DNA from: an uncultured Collinsella sp.
Lineage (GTDB): Bacteria; Actinomycetota; Coriobacteriia; Coriobacteriales; Coriobacteriaceae
Length of the DNA: 8,066 nucleotides
Reading direction: 5' to 3'
Assembly: GCA_902479205.1 (NCBI GenBank)
Contig: CABSNX010000083.1
Coordinates: 1-8,066 of the forward strand
The notes beneath the pieces were generated by a model, which saw only the letters and a list, made by a program, of their open reading frames with translations, searched no databases and was not told the origin of the DNA. Both the position numbers and the translations under genes were made by a program. Shown one piece after another: positions 5,978 through 8,066 of this stretch. Position 1 is the first letter of the stretch. Each line of letters begins with the position of its first letter.

Positions 5978-7429
5978 CTAGAAGCTAACGTCGAAGCCAG
6001 CGCCAGCGCCCTCTTCATCGGTGGTCGGCACGCCCTTTGCCTTGTTGTAGGCAAAGATCAAGACGATCGGCACGATAAAGGCGATGAGATTGCCAGCCAC
6101 ATACCACACGAGGGTCTCGGGCGTGACGATGAGCAGGCCAAGCACGCCGGTCAGACCCTGACCGATAGCGCGCACCTCAAAGAGCTTGACGAAGGCACCG
6201 CCGCAGCCTGCACCGATGCATGCGCAGATGAACGGAATGATCGAATAGCGCATGTTTGCAGCAAAGATAGCGGGCTCGGAGATTCCGACCAGCGTCGGGA
6301 TAAAGGACGACATGCAGATGTTGCGCTCTTTGGAGTGCTTCTTGTGAATGAGGTACATACCGATGGCGCCGCCGCCCTGGGCGATGATGGAAACCGACCA
6401 GATGGCCTGGATGTAGTTGAAGCCAGTCGTGGCAACAAGGTTTGCCTCGATACCCTGGATGAACTGATGCGTACCGGTAACGACGAGCGGCTGCAGGAAC
6501 GCGGCGAAGACAAAGGCACCAAAGACGCCCATCCTGTTGTACAGGATATCGATTACGCCGGCGAGGACGTCACCGATCAGGTTGCCGAGCGGGCCGAACA
6601 CGGTGAACAGGGCGACGTTAGCAAGAATCAGGGTAACGGTCGGGACAAAGACGAACGAAACGACCTCGGGGATGTACTTCTGGGCAATCTTTTCGACCTT
6701 GGCCATAAACCAGGCAGTCAGGATTGCAGGGAATACGCCGCCCTGGAAAGCAACCATGGGAATGGATAGCGGACCGAAGTTCCAGTACTCAGCACCCGTC
6801 GGGTCCATAACGAACGTGTTGCGGTTCATAAGGCTCGGGTGAACCATGACGATACCGACGAGGATGCCCAGGATCGGGTTACCGCCAAAACGCTTGACCG
6901 CGCTGTACATAACCAGGACAGGCAGGTAGTCGAACGTGGTGGCGATAATGGCAAAGAAGCTTGCGAGGTTCTTGAGGAACTCGCTGTGATCGGCGAGGCT
7001 GCCTTCCATGCCAAAGAGGCCGTTGGCAACGATCAGCGACTTAAGGCCGATGATGATTGCAGCGCCGACGAAGGCGGGAATGATGGGGATAAAGATGTCC
7101 GAGAATACCTTGAGGACCGAGAAGAACTTGCCCTTCTTGTCCGCCTCAGCGCCCTTGACCTCGGAAGCACTGATCTCCTTAACGCCCGTCAGAGCCATAA
7201 ACTCATCGTAAACCTTGTTGACGGTACCGGTACCGAAGATGATCATGAGCTGGCCGCTGTTGTACAGCACGCCCTTGACGCCATCGATGTTCTCGAGCTC
7301 GGCCTTGTTGTATTTGCTCGTATCCTTGAGCACCAGACGCAGACGGGTCACGCAATGCGTGGCGCCCTCGATGTTCTCCAGTCCGCCGACGTTGTCGACG
7401 ACTTGCTGGGACACTGCCTTGTAGTCCAT
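5978..7429 (-). CDS. scrA: PTS system EIIBC component, sucrose/beta-glucoside type
   Basis: A 483-residue inner-membrane phosphotransferase permease that imports and phosphorylates its sugar. The EIIB domain spans residues 1 to about 90, with phosphorylation-site C26 in ATHCVTRLRL. A charged linker (about 90-103) leads to the EIIC domain (about 105-465), which has multiple hydrophobic helices and the GISEPAIF motif (382-389). The protein ends in a short acidic/glycine tail and has no EIIA domain, so it must receive phosphate from a separate glucose-type EIIA. Sucrose specificity is inferred from the flanking GH32 genes; the close relative TreB (trehalose) would be expected beside a phospho-alpha-glucosidase, and none is present. 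I chose the ATG at 7429 because GGAG sits 6 nt upstream of it; the ATG at 7441 directly abuts its AAGGA. Only 45 nt separate it from the upstream GH32 gene, indicating one operon. Confidence 0.9.
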   Translation of the reverse strand: MDYKAVSQQVVDNVGGLENIEGATHCVTRLRLVLKDTSKYNKAELENIDGVKGVLYNSGQLMIIFGTGTVNKVYDEFMALTGVKEISASEVKGAEADKKGKFFSVLKVFSDIFIPIIPAFVGAAIIIGLKSLIVANGLFGMEGSLADHSEFLKNLASFFAIIATTFDYLPVLVMYSAVKRFGGNPILGILVGIVMVHPSLMNRNTFVMDPTGAEYWNFGPLSIPMVAFQGGVFPAILTAWFMAKVEKIAQKYIPEVVSFVFVPTVTLILANVALFTVFGPLGNLIGDVLAGVIDILYNRMGVFGAFVFAAFLQPLVVTGTHQFIQGIEANLVATTGFNYIQAIWSVSIIAQGGGAIGMYLIHKKHSKERNICMSSFIPTLVGISEPAIFAANMRYSIIPFICACIGAGCGGAFVKLFEVRAIGQGLTGVLGLLIVTPETLVWYVAGNLIAFIVPIVLIFAYNKAKGVPTTDEEGAGAGFDVSF

Positions 7430-7474
7430 GTTCCTCTCCATTCCTTTTCTAAATCATAAAACGGTTCGTTGCCG

Positions 7475-8037
7475 CTACAGAGACGCGATCGTTGCGTTTG
7501 CGCACTTGAGCGCACCGTCGGTGACGGTAAGCGCCACACCCTGGCCCTGCTTGTTGCAGAAGCGAGCGTTGAGCGCAACATCATCGACAAAGATGGTCGC
7601 GATGTCGTCGTCGACGACCAGACGCACATGGTGAGTGCCCTCGCCCTTAAAGAACAACGGACGCTCGAGGCCCATGTTGTTGACCTGGAACCACGGGTAC
7701 TGGGGAGCCGGCGTGAACTCGAGCTTGCCCTCGCGCAGGTTGGCACGGAACTCATAGGCAAGACCGGTCTCGGCGTCCTCGGCGAACTTGACCGAGAAGC
7801 CGGCAGCGTTACCGCCGAGCTCAATGTCGGCATCGAGCAAGTAGGTGGAGCCGGCATCCGCGGCGAGCACCTGCTCGACCTTGCCCGACTCGCAGGAAAG
7901 CTCAAAGGTCTCGACTGCCTTAGCCTCGCCAAAGGCGCCAAGCATGCTGTCGGGGAGCTTGGTGCCGAGCGTTCCGTCGGCACGCTGAACGATCTCGAGG
8001 GGCATAAAGGTGCCACCCCATAGGTAAGAGCTGGGGT
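7475..8037 (-). CDS. GH32 family enzyme, C-terminal part (5' end cut off by adapter)
   Basis: About 186 residues remain before the TAG at 7477-7475. Readable sequence begins in the frame PSSYLWGGTFMPLEIVQ and includes DGTL, the segment that in GH32 enzymes links the propeller to the C-terminal beta-sandwich. The rest is sandwich-like: alternating strands, LAYEFRANLREGKLEF, HHVRLVVDDDIATIFVDD and ALNARFCNKQG, which follow the usual 'vFvnd..AlstR.y' pattern. The catalytic motifs would lie in the missing portion, so activity and substrate cannot be judged. It is clearly different from the scrB product encoded two genes downstream, so the operon carries two GH32 enzymes. The ATG at 8005 is internal; homology continues upstream of it to the adapter junction at 8037/8038. 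It could be an intracellular fructo-oligosaccharide hydrolase or a diverged sucrose hydrolase. Family assignment is fairly secure, function open. Confidence 0.78.
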
Positions 8038-8066
8038 CTGTCTCTTATACACATCTGACGCTGCCG
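8038..8066. other. Sequencing artefact: Tn5 mosaic end plus Nextera adapter
   Basis: Bases 8038-8056 are exactly CTGTCTCTTATACACATCT, the reverse complement of the 19-bp hyperactive Tn5 mosaic end used in tagmentation libraries. The next ten bases, GACGCTGCCG, match the reverse complement of the Nextera read-1 adapter. This is untrimmed library sequence at a contig end, not a transposon in the organism. Minus-strand translation through it gives the well-known artefact N-terminus MYKRQ. Confidence 0.97.

Noticed and set aside
5978..7429. Trehalose-specific permease (TreB)
   Set aside because: The protein family overlaps, but both flanking genes encode GH32 fructosidases and no trehalose-6-phosphate hydrolase is present. 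Not fully excluded.
7348..8052. 234-codon minus-strand frame beginning MYKRQ
   Set aside because: Its start lies in the Nextera adapter and it runs out of frame with the real GH32 and permease genes, overlapping both. The protein is rich in Ser, Pro and Arg, as expected of a shadow frame in GC-rich DNA.
8038..8056. End of a Tn5-like transposon
   Set aside because: The mosaic end is an engineered hybrid sequence and is followed directly by Nextera adapter bases, so a library artefact is the simpler explanation.

Overview
The window looks like chromosomal DNA of a GC-rich anaerobic actinobacterium of the Collinsella / Coriobacteriia type. This rests on codon use, the products and the gene mix; no marker gene is present to prove it. 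It is very probably one end of a short-read, probably metagenomic, contig. The last 29 bases (8038-8066) are not genomic: they are the Tn5 mosaic end followed by Nextera adapter bases. The left end cuts into a gene.

Layout. The 3' part of homoserine kinase (thrB, + strand) ends at 568. It converges on a minus-strand series that occupies the rest of the window. Between the two converging ends lies a 125-bp nested perfect palindrome (590-714). Read in the direction of transcription (right to left), the minus-strand genes are: the C-terminal part of a glycoside hydrolase family 32 enzyme (cut by the adapter), a PTS EIIBC permease of the sucrose type, a second, complete GH32 enzyme of the sucrose-6-phosphate hydrolase type, a DegV-family fatty-acid-binding protein, pyruvate formate-lyase activating enzyme (pflA), MTA/SAH nucleosidase (mtnN), and the ribosome-assembly GTPase EngB/YsxC.

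How the genes work together. The three right-hand genes form a sucrose / fructo-oligosaccharide uptake and hydrolysis operon. The permease would import and phosphorylate the sugar, and ScrB would split sucrose-6-phosphate into glucose-6-phosphate and fructose. The first GH32 enzyme may act on a related fructoside. No regulator, fructokinase or EIIA is in view. The left-hand genes are housekeeping: fermentation (PflA), methyl-cycle salvage (MtnN), 50S assembly (EngB) and threonine synthesis (ThrB). degV has its own apparent promoter, leader and terminator. mtnN and engB are 39 nt apart and probably cotranscribed.

The non-coding DNA holds most of what deserves a second look: the 125-bp palindrome, two long hairpins whose G-U pairs form only in minus-strand RNA (4243-4281 in the degV leader and 5901-5938 between permease and scrB), a good degV terminator (3239-3271) and small dyads upstream of pflA. 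I see no tRNA, rRNA, CRISPR array, transposase, phage gene or defence system. No gene-free stretch exceeds 300 bp. I do not see a clearly undescribed protein system here.
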